DNA from: an uncultured Eubacterium sp.
GTDB taxonomy: Bacteria > Bacillota > Clostridia > Lachnospirales > Lachnospiraceae
Reading direction: 5' to 3'
Assembly: GCA_910584345.1 (NCBI GenBank)
Contig: CAJTZX010000005.1
Coordinates: 36,745-100,744, forward strand
DNA length: 64,000 nucleotides
The translations under genes were made by a program, and so were the position numbers. Shown here piece by piece: positions 44,133 to 53,328 of this stretch; position 1 is the first letter of the stretch; each line of letters starts with the position of its first letter. The notes below the pieces were generated by a model, which worked only from the letters and a program-made list of their open reading frames with translations, did no database searches and had not been told where the DNA came from.

Positions 44133-45062
44133 ATGATTAACAAGCTGGTAGAAAAAATTAAGAAAACGAAAGCGCCGATTGTTGTGGGATTAGATCCAAT
44201 GCTTTCTTATGTGCCAAAGCATATCGTTCAAAAGTCTTATGAGGCGTATGGGGAGACGCTAAAAGGCGCCGCAGATGCTATCTGGCAGTTCAATAAAGGC
44301 ATTATAGACCATGTATATGATCTGATACCTGCAGTAAAACCGCAGATTGCGCTTTATGAACAGCTGGGGGTCGAAGGGATGCAGGTGTTCCAAAAGACCA
44401 TAGATTATTGCCACGAAAAAGATTTGGTTGTGATCGGAGATGTAAAACGCGGCGATATCGGTTCTACTTCTGCAGCTTATGCAACGGCTCATCTTGGTAA
44501 AGTAACAGTTGGCAGCAAGAAGTATTCTGCATTTAACGAGGATTTTGCAACAGTAAATCCATATTTTGGAATAGATGGCGTTCAGCCGTTTTTGGATGTC
44601 TGCAAGCAGGAACAGAAAGGCTTGTTTATTCTTGTGAAAACTTCCAATCCATCCAGCGGAGAGTTTCAGGATCGTTTGATAGATGGCAGGCCGCTTTATG
44701 AACATGTAGGAGAAAAAGTTGCTGAGTGGGGAGCGCAGCATATGGGAGAAGACTACAGTTATATTGGAGCAGTCGTAGGCGCTACGTATCCGCAGGCTGG
44801 AAAGATGATGCGCAAAGTAATGCCAAAGACACTGATTCTTGTACCGGGTTATGGTGCGCAGGGTGGAAAGGGCGCTGATCTGGTACATTATTTTAACGAA
44901 GACGGGCTGGGAGCGATTGTGAATTCTTCCAGGGGCATTATAGCAGCTTATAAGCAGGAACAGTATGCACAGTTTTCACCTGAAAACTATGCAGATGCGT
45001 CCAGACAGGCAGTGCTTGATATGATTGCGGATATTAACGGTGCGTTGCAGAAAGCAAAGTAA
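44133..45062 (+). CDS. pyrF: orotidine 5'-phosphate decarboxylase
   Basis: This 309-residue enzyme converts OMP to UMP. It belongs to the longer PyrF group (type 2): IVVGLDPMLSYVPKHI at the start, the catalytic motif VIGDVKRGDIGSTSAAYA, a long insert in the barrel, and LVPGYGAQGGKGADL for phosphate binding. AAGGAAATAAGG lies upstream. It lies 64 bp after pyrC and 21 bp before pyrK. Confidence 0.95.
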   Translation: MINKLVEKIKKTKAPIVVGLDPMLSYVPKHIVQKSYEAYGETLKGAADAIWQFNKGIIDHVYDLIPAVKPQIALYEQLGVEGMQVFQKTIDYCHEKDLVVIGDVKRGDIGSTSAAYATAHLGKVTVGSKKYSAFNEDFATVNPYFGIDGVQPFLDVCKQEQKGLFILVKTSNPSSGEFQDRLIDGRPLYEHVGEKVAEWGAQHMGEDYSYIGAVVGATYPQAGKMMRKVMPKTLILVPGYGAQGGKGADLVHYFNEDGLGAIVNSSRGIIAAYKQEQYAQFSPENYADASRQAVLDMIADINGALQKAK

Positions 45063-45083
45063 ATAAGGAGGGGGGTGCATAAA

Positions 45084-45854
45084 ATGACCCAGAAGTTTAA
45101 AGAAGAAGCTGTAATTATCAGACAGGAGGAGATTGCGACAGATATTTATAGTATGTGGCTGCATACGGACAGAATTGCGCAAGCAGCACAAGCGGGCCAG
45201 TTTGTCGGCGTATACTGCAGGGACGGGAGCAGGTTTTTGCCAAGACCGATTAGTATCTGTGAGATTGATAAAGACGATCAGGCAATTCGTATTGTTTACC
45301 GCATAGCCGGAAAAGGGACAGATGAGTTTTCTTATATGCGTACCGGTATGCCGTTATATGTGATCGGGCCGCTTGGGACAGGTTATCCGAAGAAACAGGA
45401 AAAAGCGTTTTTAATCGGCGGAGGGATAGGGATTCCTCCATTGCTGCAGCTGGCGAAGGAGTTGTCTTGTGAAAAAGAGATTGTATTAGGTTATCAGAAC
45501 CGGCAGATATTTTTAAGCGATCAGTTTGAGCTATGCGGGAATGTCCATATCGCAACAGAAGACGGCTCTGTCGGTACAAGGGGCAATGTTCTGGACGTAA
45601 TTCGGGATAAACAGCTTCAGGCTGATGTGATCTATGCATGTGGGCCGATGCCGATGCTGCGGGCACTGAAACAGTATGCACAAGAAAATGGAATCGAATG
45701 CTGGATTTCGCTGGAGGAGCGGATGGCCTGCGGGGTAGGCGCATGTCTGGGGTGTGTCTGCAAGTCGAAGCATAAAGATGAGCATTCGCAGGTAAAAAAT
45801 AAAAGAATCTGTACGGAGGGGCCAGTGTTTGATGCGCAGGAGGTGGATATCTGA
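45084..45854 (+). CDS. pyrK: dihydroorotate dehydrogenase electron transfer subunit
   Basis: This 256-residue iron-sulfur flavoprotein passes electrons from PyrD to NAD+. It has an FAD-binding barrel (RFLPRPISICEID), an NAD-binding part (AFLIGGGIGIPPLLQLA; YACGPMPML) and a C-terminal 2Fe-2S site (Cys216 in MACGVGACLGCVC and a last Cys in RICTEGPVF). The ATG at 45084 is nine bases past AGGAGGGGGG; a GTG at 45075 directly abuts that site. Its stop overlaps pyrD by one base. Confidence 0.95.
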   Translation: MTQKFKEEAVIIRQEEIATDIYSMWLHTDRIAQAAQAGQFVGVYCRDGSRFLPRPISICEIDKDDQAIRIVYRIAGKGTDEFSYMRTGMPLYVIGPLGTGYPKKQEKAFLIGGGIGIPPLLQLAKELSCEKEIVLGYQNRQIFLSDQFELCGNVHIATEDGSVGTRGNVLDVIRDKQLQADVIYACGPMPMLRALKQYAQENGIECWISLEERMACGVGACLGCVCKSKHKDEHSQVKNKRICTEGPVFDAQEVDI

Positions 45855-46759
45855 TGAATACAAAAGTAAATATTGCAGGAATTACATTTAAAAATCCAAT
45901 CCTGACAGCATCAGGGACATTTGGTTCGGGGCAGGAATATGCACAGTTTATAGATCTGAACTGTCTGGGCGGCGTGATTACAAAAGGAGTAGCAAACGTA
46001 CCGTGGGAAGGGAATCCGACGCCAAGAGTCGCAGAGGTGTATGGCGGTATGTTAAATGCGATCGGTCTGCAGAATCCGGGTGTAGATGTTTTGATAAAAA
46101 GGGATATCCCTTTTTTGCGGCAGTTCGATACAAGAATTATTGTCAATGTGTGTGGAAGAAGCGTATATGATTATCTGGAAGTCGTAGAACGGCTTAACGA
46201 CCAGCCTGTGAGTATGCTGGAGATTAATATTTCCTGCCCAAATGTAAAAGAAGGCGGCATTGCATTTGGACAGGCTCCGAATATGGCTGCACATATTACG
46301 CAGGAAATACGGAAAAAATCTACACATCCGATTGTTGTAAAGCTGAGTCCAAATGTCACGAATATTGCGGAAATGGCGAAGGCGGTAGAAGCTGCGGGTG
46401 CGGATGCCATATCCTTGATTAATACGTTGACCGGAATGAAGATTGATGTAAAATCTCGTAAGTTTGCGTTAGCAAATAAAACAGGCGGATTGTCAGGCCC
46501 GGCGGTGCATCCAATAGCAGTGCGTATGGTCTATGAGGCAGCACATGCGGTAGATATCCCAATTATTGGAATGGGCGGAGTTATGAATGCGGAGGATGCA
46601 TTAGAGCTGATGTTAGCGGGAGCAACAGCTGTAGCAGTCGGAACAGCGAATTTTGCAAATCCAACGGCAACGGTGGACATTATCAACGATATCCGTCAGT
46701 ATATGGTAACAGAAAGAGTACAGGATATTCATGAACTGATCGGTGCGGTGTGTGAATAA
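45854..46759 (+). CDS. pyrD: dihydroorotate dehydrogenase catalytic subunit, class 1B
   Basis: This 301-residue FMN protein oxidises dihydroorotate to orotate. Motifs: ILTASGTFGSGQEY, GGVITKGVANVPWEGNPTPR, the active-site Cys in NISCPNVKEGGIAFG, VVKLSPNVTNI and IIGMGGVMNAEDALE. With PyrK it forms the NAD-dependent class 1B enzyme. The TGATG overlap with pyrK points to coupled translation. moxR follows after 20 bp, so readthrough into the next cluster is likely. Confidence 0.96.
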   Translation: MNTKVNIAGITFKNPILTASGTFGSGQEYAQFIDLNCLGGVITKGVANVPWEGNPTPRVAEVYGGMLNAIGLQNPGVDVLIKRDIPFLRQFDTRIIVNVCGRSVYDYLEVVERLNDQPVSMLEINISCPNVKEGGIAFGQAPNMAAHITQEIRKKSTHPIVVKLSPNVTNIAEMAKAVEAAGADAISLINTLTGMKIDVKSRKFALANKTGGLSGPAVHPIAVRMVYEAAHAVDIPIIGMGGVMNAEDALELMLAGATAVAVGTANFANPTATVDIINDIRQYMVTERVQDIHELIGAVCE

Positions 46760-46779
46760 ATTGGAAGGAATTATAAAAT

Positions 46780-47721
46780 ATGATAAGCGGATCATATTTG
46801 AAAGTGGATGCTGTAATACGTGAAGTGAAAAAGGCATTGGCTGGGAAAGACGACTGTATTTTAAAAGTATTTGCGGCAATTTTGGCAGGCGGACATATTT
46901 TGATTGAAGATGTGCCAGGCGTCGGGAAGACAACTCTTGCAGTTGCTTTTTCGAAGGCAATGGCGCTGGATAACCACAGAGTACAGTTTACGCCGGATGT
47001 TATGCCTTCTGATATTCTGGGCTTTAATATGTACCGGAAAGAAACAGGCAGATTTGTTTTTTATCCTGGGACTGTGATGTGTAATCTGTTTTTGGCAGAT
47101 GAGATTAACCGTACTTCACCGAAAACACAGTCTGCGCTGCTGGAAGTGATGGAGGAAGGCAAGGTGACGGTAGATGGTGTGAGCAGGGAAGTGCCAAAGC
47201 CGTTTATCGTTATGGCTACGCAGAATCCGAAGGGAAGCGCAGGCACACAGCTGTTGCCCGAGGCCCAGCTGGATCGTTTTATGATTTGTATGAGTATGGG
47301 GTATCCAGATGAGAGCAGTGAAGTTGCCATTGCAAAAGGAAAGAGCGTGCATTCCGGGGAAGTAGAATGCGTGCTGCGTGCAGACGAGCTGATGCTGCTT
47401 CAGGACGAAGCGGAACAGGTACATGTGCACGAGAATCTTTATCGTTATATCGTGCATCTGTCGCAGGCAACGAGAGACAATGCTTATATTGAACTGGGCA
47501 TCAGCCCGCGAGGATCGATTGCGTGTACAAAGATGGCGAAAGCATGGGCATTTTTACATAACAGAAATTATGTAATACCTGAAGACATCGTGGCAGTCTT
47601 TTCTGAGACGGCAAAGCACCGGATTCTGTTAAATACAAAAGCAAGAGTTACGCATGTGACACCGGAAGCAGTAGTAGCAGAAGTTTTGGATCAGGTCAGG
47701 CAGCCGGTATCTTACAAATAA
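46780..47721 (+). CDS. MoxR family AAA+ ATPase
   Basis: This 313-residue protein has Walker A (EDVPGVGKTTLA, about 44-55), Walker B (LADEINRTSPKTQSALLEVMEE), sensor ATQNP and an arginine-finger region LDRFMICMSMGYPD. MoxR proteins act as chaperones for assembling or activating complexes and are nearly always encoded with DUF58 and transglutaminase-like genes, as here. AAGGAA precedes the ATG. Confidence 0.94.
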   Translation: MISGSYLKVDAVIREVKKALAGKDDCILKVFAAILAGGHILIEDVPGVGKTTLAVAFSKAMALDNHRVQFTPDVMPSDILGFNMYRKETGRFVFYPGTVMCNLFLADEINRTSPKTQSALLEVMEEGKVTVDGVSREVPKPFIVMATQNPKGSAGTQLLPEAQLDRFMICMSMGYPDESSEVAIAKGKSVHSGEVECVLRADELMLLQDEAEQVHVHENLYRYIVHLSQATRDNAYIELGISPRGSIACTKMAKAWAFLHNRNYVIPEDIVAVFSETAKHRILLNTKARVTHVTPEAVVAEVLDQVRQPVSYK

Positions 47722-47749
47722 AAAGAAGGTGTATGCGGAAAGTAGTTGA

Positions 47750-48853
47750 TTGGAAATGTTTCGTTTCATTGTGGGAATTATAATGACAGGCGCTTTATTT
47801 TATATTTCAGTATTGTATAAGAGCGCTTCGCTTATGATGTTTGCCTATGCGGGTGCAGCGCTGCTTATTTTCGCTTGTCTGTTTTTAATATATCGTAGGT
47901 ATACGATCCGGTGCAGCATTACGTTTCCAATCTCCATTGCAGAATGCGGCAAGCCATTGACGGTGCGTATCCTGTTGGAAAATGCCGGAGGCTTGCCGTG
48001 TATCAGATTTCGATGTCTGCTGGAACAAAAAAACCATTTTTTAAACCACAGACAGAAAGAATGGCTTTGGGGAGGTCCGGCGGTAGCTGGAACTAACAGT
48101 TTTGATTATTCTCTTGTGATTGAAGATTTTGGCAGTTATGAAGTGATGCTCAAAAAGATACGTATTTATGATCTGACAGGGCTGTTTTATATTCACAAAA
48201 CAGTAAAGTGCAAAGGGGTAGTGCAAGTGCTGCCAAAAATGCAGGAAATAGGGGTGCATTTATCTCAGGCAACCGGAAATTTCTTAGGAGAATCGGAGGT
48301 TTATGATGATTTTCGGCCCGGAGATGACCGCAGCGAGTTATTTCAGATGCGGGAATTCCGCAGGGGGGATAAGATGCAGAGCATTCATTGGAAATTGAGT
48401 GTGAAGCAGGATGAATTGCTTGTGAAAGAAGATAGTATGCCAAAAGCATGTCCGGTTGTACTGTTTTTGGACTATAAAAATGAAAAACGAATCAGAGAAG
48501 AGCGGGTCAACGCGTATTTAGTTATTTTGGCAAGCATTTCTTTTTCAATGATGGATGTTGGATGCGCACATTATGCAGCATGGTATTCAAACAGACGGGA
48601 AGATATTGTCCGGGTGCGCGTGGATGATGAAGAAAGCCTTTTTCTTTTTTTGAGCAGCTATTTAGAAGAAACGTTTGAAAAACACGAAAAGGATCTGATA
48701 CAGGTGTACCGGGAAAAATACAGAGGAGAGAATTATCTGTATGCATTTTTGTTAAATGAACGTCTGCAGCTTTGGAAAAATGGGGAAAAGATTATGAAAT
48801 TTCATTTGGAAGACTGGAAAAAGGAGCTGGAAGAGCTGGAAATCGTATTATAA
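47750..48853 (+). CDS. DUF58 domain membrane protein
   Basis: This 367-residue protein has two N-terminal membrane segments (about 5-50), a beta-rich middle part and the DUF58 core YDDFRPGDDRSELFQMREFRRGDKMQSIHWKLSVKQDELLVKE, a vWA-like domain. It probably works with the MoxR ATPase upstream and the transglutaminase-like protein downstream in an envelope process. The TTG at 47750 (GGAAAG seven bases upstream) or the ATG at 47756 may be the start; neither has a strong ribosome site. Confidence 0.88.
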   Translation: MEMFRFIVGIIMTGALFYISVLYKSASLMMFAYAGAALLIFACLFLIYRRYTIRCSITFPISIAECGKPLTVRILLENAGGLPCIRFRCLLEQKNHFLNHRQKEWLWGGPAVAGTNSFDYSLVIEDFGSYEVMLKKIRIYDLTGLFYIHKTVKCKGVVQVLPKMQEIGVHLSQATGNFLGESEVYDDFRPGDDRSELFQMREFRRGDKMQSIHWKLSVKQDELLVKEDSMPKACPVVLFLDYKNEKRIREERVNAYLVILASISFSMMDVGCAHYAAWYSNRREDIVRVRVDDEESLFLFLSSYLEETFEKHEKDLIQVYREKYRGENYLYAFLLNERLQLWKNGEKIMKFHLEDWKKELEELEIVL

Positions 48854-48884
48854 GAAAGATTTGAATGAAAAGGCAGGTAGAAAG

Positions 48885-51452
48885 ATGCGCAAATATACAA
48901 TGCAGCAGGCACACAAATATCTGACATCTGGCGCTCTCATGCGGGCTGGTTTTCTAAGCGTGATTACACTGCTTTGTTTTTTTTCATCGTTGATGATGGC
49001 ACAGGATATCTTTCCGGGATGGGTGCTATCTGCAAAAGCCGCCAGGTGGCTGTATGGAACGGTTATTTTTACCGTGGTGTTATACGAAATAGGAATCGGG
49101 GCAGTCCCATACAGATTGCGGGTTTTGTGCCGCCTGGTGGTGTCTGCCATTTATGTTTTGGCGGGAAGCAGCTATTGGAAGGAACATCGTATCGATCTGG
49201 AAGACGGGGCCTGTGCTTTGGCAACGGAATATTTCCAAAAATTTAACAGTCATTTGAAAACATCGGTTTCTATCTGGAGAGGCAAGGAGGAGTTTTTGGG
49301 GCTTGCGCTTGCTTTCTGGGGTCTTGCAATACTTTTCATGCTTATGATGATCGCACAGCTTTTATGCAGACGTGGTGTTTTGCTGCTGCTTCCGGCGGCA
49401 GTTTTTGTTGCTGAGCTGACGATCGGATATATCCCGCAATGGAAGGGAATGGCATTGTTTTTTACTGCATTGCTGTTTGTACAGGCAGATGGAGGAAATG
49501 ACAAAAAAGCGCTGCGCGTGCATATAGACGGACAGCAGCGGTACAGGCAGGCGTGGTATGTGCCCTGGCTTTCGCCCATTTGTCTTGCGGGGATATCCGT
49601 AATGATACTTTTTGGCAGTCATATGCTGTCAAATGCGACAGAAAACCGTCTGTTGGCTGCAGCGCCGAACGTACAGGCATTTCAGAAAAAGATAGAGAAG
49701 CATTTTTCGGATCTCTGGCTTGGTTATTTTACGCCGAGGCAGGAGCAGGTGAATAATCAGACGCCGCATTACACCGGAAAGGAAATGCTTCGGATTACAG
49801 CGTCAAGACGTCCGGCAGAAGATGTGCTGCTGAAAGGTTTTTGTGGTACAGATTATGAAAATGGAAGCTGGTACTGTGACAAACAGAAATTTTCCGATGT
49901 GTGTGCCATTGCGGGATATGGAGAAGAGACTGCAGCCAGAGAGCTTTTGCAGGCGCAATATGATTGGTATGCGCAAGGTGCGGAAAGAATTATGATGCAG
50001 TATGCGTTTGGCGGCAGATTTATGACGATGAAAACGGGAGAAAATACAAGGACAGACTATACGGTGGAGCATACAGGCGTCAGGAGCAGATACCTGTTTG
50101 CGCCTTATGCGATAGATCATAATCTAGATCCAAATGAGCAAAAGCGGGGAATTTTTCAAAATAAGAATCAGACAAACGAACAGCTGGTCAGCGATGTTGC
50201 AGTGCACAAATCCTTTTGGCAGGATACGTATACGTTTCATGGGTGGGACCATTTTACCGGCGGCATTGATACTGATACTGTTTTACAGGAAGATAAAAAG
50301 CAGGTTTTTCAGTGGTATGGAAGATTTGCGAAGGAAGTTTATCTAAATACCTCAGACCGTATTCCTTCGGTGAATGAATATTTGGGGGAAATGATGGGGG
50401 GACAGGAAACTTATCGTCTGGATGAATTGGCGCGTTGGGATCTGAACGCGAGTGCGAACGTAAACTGGATGATGCTTTTGTACTTACAGGAACAGTCTGA
50501 TTTTATGGGGGATGCGTATGTACAGAATCTAATGCGTTTGCAGACGGCCTTAATAGTATCAGCTACTTTAAAAAAATATCAGACATACAGCATGGAGCTG
50601 GATCCGCTTCCGGAAGGGGAAGATCCGGTTCGTTATTTTTTAATGCAAAGCCGAAAAGGATATTGTGTGCATTTTGCAAGCGCTGCTGTTTTGCTGTTGC
50701 GGGAGCTGGGGGTTCCGGCCAGATATGCATCCGGTTATGTCGTAAGGCTGAGAGAATTTAAACAAAAAGGAGATGTTTTTACGGCATCCGTAAAAGACAG
50801 CAATGCACATGCATGGGTGGAGATCTATCTGGAACAGATCGGATGGATACCGATTGACGTTACTCCGGGGACGGCCTTTCAGCCGCAGCGTGCGGAAGAT
50901 GGTTCCGTGCAAAAAGCAGAAGATGCTGATGCAGATGAACAGGATACGCAGACGGATGTCACCGATACAGCAGCCGATACGGACACACAGACGCAGCCCG
51001 ATACGGATGATACACAGACGCAGCCCGATGAGAATCTAACATTCGCACAGGATCAAGAAAACAGGCTGTGGGTAAGATATCGTTTTGTTTTTGCAGCAGT
51101 GGTGATATTCGCAGGCATTCTAGCTGTTTTTATGCTCTGTCGGAGCCTGCTGCGTCTATATGACAGAACGCCGCTGCGTGAGATTCATGCAGGAAAATAT
51201 CGTACCGCTGTCAAAAGGATCAACGGCAGGATTTACGTTAGACTGTGTATTCGTACCAGAAGTTTGCATCAAAATTTGACAGATGCACAATATGAACAGA
51301 TGTTGAAAACCGTATATCAGCATATTTTTATGGAAGACTGGACTTATTTTATGCAGGTCGTCAGAGCAGCTGCATATGCAAAAGAAGAAGTACCTTTGAA
51401 AGATGCAATGTTTTGTTGGCAGATTTATTGTAATATAAGAAAAGGAAAGTAA
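48885..51452 (+). CDS. transglutaminase-like membrane protein (TgpA/DUF3488 type)
   Basis: This 855-residue protein has about five N-terminal membrane segments, a large external domain and a transglutaminase core at about 575-670: catalytic Cys in SRKGYCVHFASAAVLLLREL, His in SNAHAWVEIYLEQIGW and Asp in PIDVTPG. An Asp/Thr/Gln-rich linker with TDTQTQPDTDDTQTQPDE repeats precedes a last membrane segment and a cytoplasmic tail. It may hydrolyse or crosslink proteins outside the membrane. The ATG at 48885 follows AGGCAGG; a TTG at 48861 is an alternative. It completes the MoxR-DUF58-TGase cluster. Confidence 0.9.
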   Translation: MRKYTMQQAHKYLTSGALMRAGFLSVITLLCFFSSLMMAQDIFPGWVLSAKAARWLYGTVIFTVVLYEIGIGAVPYRLRVLCRLVVSAIYVLAGSSYWKEHRIDLEDGACALATEYFQKFNSHLKTSVSIWRGKEEFLGLALAFWGLAILFMLMMIAQLLCRRGVLLLLPAAVFVAELTIGYIPQWKGMALFFTALLFVQADGGNDKKALRVHIDGQQRYRQAWYVPWLSPICLAGISVMILFGSHMLSNATENRLLAAAPNVQAFQKKIEKHFSDLWLGYFTPRQEQVNNQTPHYTGKEMLRITASRRPAEDVLLKGFCGTDYENGSWYCDKQKFSDVCAIAGYGEETAARELLQAQYDWYAQGAERIMMQYAFGGRFMTMKTGENTRTDYTVEHTGVRSRYLFAPYAIDHNLDPNEQKRGIFQNKNQTNEQLVSDVAVHKSFWQDTYTFHGWDHFTGGIDTDTVLQEDKKQVFQWYGRFAKEVYLNTSDRIPSVNEYLGEMMGGQETYRLDELARWDLNASANVNWMMLLYLQEQSDFMGDAYVQNLMRLQTALIVSATLKKYQTYSMELDPLPEGEDPVRYFLMQSRKGYCVHFASAAVLLLRELGVPARYASGYVVRLREFKQKGDVFTASVKDSNAHAWVEIYLEQIGWIPIDVTPGTAFQPQRAEDGSVQKAEDADADEQDTQTDVTDTAADTDTQTQPDTDDTQTQPDENLTFAQDQENRLWVRYRFVFAAVVIFAGILAVFMLCRSLLRLYDRTPLREIHAGKYRTAVKRINGRIYVRLCIRTRSLHQNLTDAQYEQMLKTVYQHIFMEDWTYFMQVVRAAAYAKEEVPLKDAMFCWQIYCNIRKGK

Positions 51453-51487
51453 CAGTTTTTTAGTGGACTGTCTGCTTGGTTACTTTT
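51446..51487 (+). terminator. possible terminator after the transglutaminase gene
   Basis: AAAGTAAC (51446-51453), which contains the stop codon, pairs with GTTACTTT (51479-51486), with CAGT/ACTG inside; TTC follows. The T-run is short. Confidence 0.45.
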
Positions 51488-51554
51488 CATAAAAAAAGAG
51501 ATAAGGGTTAAATGTTTATGGACATAAACCGATATAAAGAATGTGAGAGGTTAT

Positions 51555-51965
51555 ATGGGAAAAGAGACAACACCAAGCGAAACGGAATGGCTCGTCATGG
51601 AAGTAATCTGGAATTCGGGCGGAGATATTACAGCTTCAGAAATTATCCGGACATTAAAAGATTCATTGAAAGTGAGTGCAAGAACGATACGCGTGCTGAT
51701 TAACCGTCTGCTTGCAAAAGGGGTCATACGCTATGAAGTCGATCAGAAGGACTCTCGCGTATATCATTATTATGTAGTGAAATCAAAAGAAGAGTGTCTG
51801 GCAGAAAAGCAAGAACGGTTTGTGCGGAATTATTTTGGAGGAAATTCCACACTGGCAGTTGCGAGCTTTATTGAAAAAGCACATCTGAGTGACGAACAGT
51901 TTCAGGAATTGGAGCTGCTTGTGGAGAAGATGAAAGAAGTTAGGAAAACAGACGATGAAATTTGA
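51555..51965 (+). CDS. BlaI/MecI-type transcriptional repressor
   Basis: This 136-residue winged-helix protein matches BlaI/MecI: TPSETEWLVMEVIWNSGGDITASEIIRTL, the recognition helix SARTIRVLINRLLAKGVIRYE, and a C-terminal dimer helix. BlaI-type repressors are cleaved after a signal from the BlaR1 protease, whose homologue follows with an 11-base overlap. The ATG at 51555 is four bases after GAGAGG; the GTG at 51543 lacks a ribosome site. No beta-lactamase gene is nearby, so the target may be the pair itself. Confidence 0.92.
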   Translation: MGKETTPSETEWLVMEVIWNSGGDITASEIIRTLKDSLKVSARTIRVLINRLLAKGVIRYEVDQKDSRVYHYYVVKSKEECLAEKQERFVRNYFGGNSTLAVASFIEKAHLSDEQFQELELLVEKMKEVRKTDDEI

Positions 51966-53217
51966 ATGGTTTATACTGCTTTATAGTTTTATGAAGCTTG
52001 TGCGTATCCTGATGGCCGCAACGGTTTTGATGACTGCGGCGCTTGTAATCTGCAAAATTGCAGAGACAAGAAACTGGAGGTTTCATCTTGCAATGTTCAG
52101 TCTTGTGCCTGTTTCTTGCTTTATGGGAAATTTAAAACTCTTTTTTTCGGGAAGATTGTTTTTGGTTACAAATTGGCTCCAAGGCAAGTTAAATGTCCAG
52201 GCCGCAGTTTTTTATTTTCTGATGATAGGAATACTGACAGTACGGAAGATGTATTTACAAAGATGTCTGCACAAAAAGCTGCTGCAGATGCGGCGGATAA
52301 AAGAGTTAGAAAAAGATACGGCGCTGCAGGGCAGAGGACGAAACATACGTGTGTATTTGTCAAAAGAGTGTGGCAGTCCGTTTGCGGGCGGAATATGTAA
52401 ACCTTATATTGTTCTGCCGGAAACTTTTTATAAGCAGTTATCAAAAAAACAGCTTTCCGCAGTTTTGTATCACGAGGCGCTGCACATCCGACAGGGACAT
52501 GTGCTTTTATTAAATATTTATGCATGGCTTAAGATCTTCTGGTGGATACATCCGCTTATTTATGTTCTGGAAGAAAAAGTGAGAGAATATATGGAATACA
52601 GCAGTGATGAGGGAAGTGTGATACTCGGGCCGCTCAGTCCATATGAATATGCAAATGTTATATTAATGGCATTGCAGATGCAAAAGCAGACGGGATTTGT
52701 AAGAGAAGGCATTATGACGCTTCAGGATCATCATTATGATGTATTAAAAAAACGGGTGAAACGGCTTTCAACGCTGACACTGGATGACAGCGCATGCTGC
52801 AGGTATCAAAAGAAAAAGCGGTTGTCATTCATGCTTTCTGCAGCTGTCTGCCTTATGGCAGCTGTTATTGCGATTGGAACATCTATGCCGAGGTATACAA
52901 AAATAGAAAAAATTTCGGCATACGATGAAAAACTGCATCTGCTTACATACGATCTGAGAAAAGAAGGCTTTCATGTAGAAGCAGCAGATGATGAATTTTA
53001 TATCAGCAGACGGGAAATGGAAAGGTTTTCTGAAAAATATCGTTTGCAGGGAGGTTATGTCATTTTTAGCTATGATACGATTATGAAAGTTCCGGGAGTC
53101 GGGGGATTTGGACAGGCAGCAAGAGTCCGGGTCAAGGATCCGTCAGACGTTTTTTTAATGGCCCGCCAGGAGTGGATAGACCAGTTTAGAACTTTTGTGA
53201 TGAAATATTTGATTTGA
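51955..53217 (+). CDS. BlaR1/MecR1-like M56 metalloprotease, short form
   Basis: This 420-residue membrane protease has four membrane segments and the M56 zinc motif His173-Glu-Ala-Leu-His177 in YHEALHIRQGH, with EYMEYSSDEG further on as the third-ligand region. After the last membrane segment (about 285-305) only about 115 external residues remain. The penicillin-binding sensor domain of BlaR1 (about 250 residues with SxxK) is absent. It probably cleaves or controls the BlaI-like repressor on another signal. It overlaps the repressor gene by 11 bases. Confidence 0.9.
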   Translation: MKFEWFILLYSFMKLVRILMAATVLMTAALVICKIAETRNWRFHLAMFSLVPVSCFMGNLKLFFSGRLFLVTNWLQGKLNVQAAVFYFLMIGILTVRKMYLQRCLHKKLLQMRRIKELEKDTALQGRGRNIRVYLSKECGSPFAGGICKPYIVLPETFYKQLSKKQLSAVLYHEALHIRQGHVLLLNIYAWLKIFWWIHPLIYVLEEKVREYMEYSSDEGSVILGPLSPYEYANVILMALQMQKQTGFVREGIMTLQDHHYDVLKKRVKRLSTLTLDDSACCRYQKKKRLSFMLSAAVCLMAAVIAIGTSMPRYTKIEKISAYDEKLHLLTYDLRKEGFHVEAADDEFYISRREMERFSEKYRLQGGYVIFSYDTIMKVPGVGGFGQAARVRVKDPSDVFLMARQEWIDQFRTFVMKYLI

Positions 53218-53328
53218 TCCGTGATAATGCTTGGTGTAATCATGGGAACAGGACAGCTTGCTTGAAATGTTATTTTGGAACAGTTCCTAAGTACTTAGAG
53301 TGGGTGAACTAGAAAGGAGGATCTGTTT

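Noticed and set aside
45250..46146. 298-codon open frame antisense to pyrK/pyrD
   Set aside because: It lies fully opposite two certain genes in an operon, its translation is Pro/Ser/His/Arg-rich with no domain, and no ribosome site precedes it.
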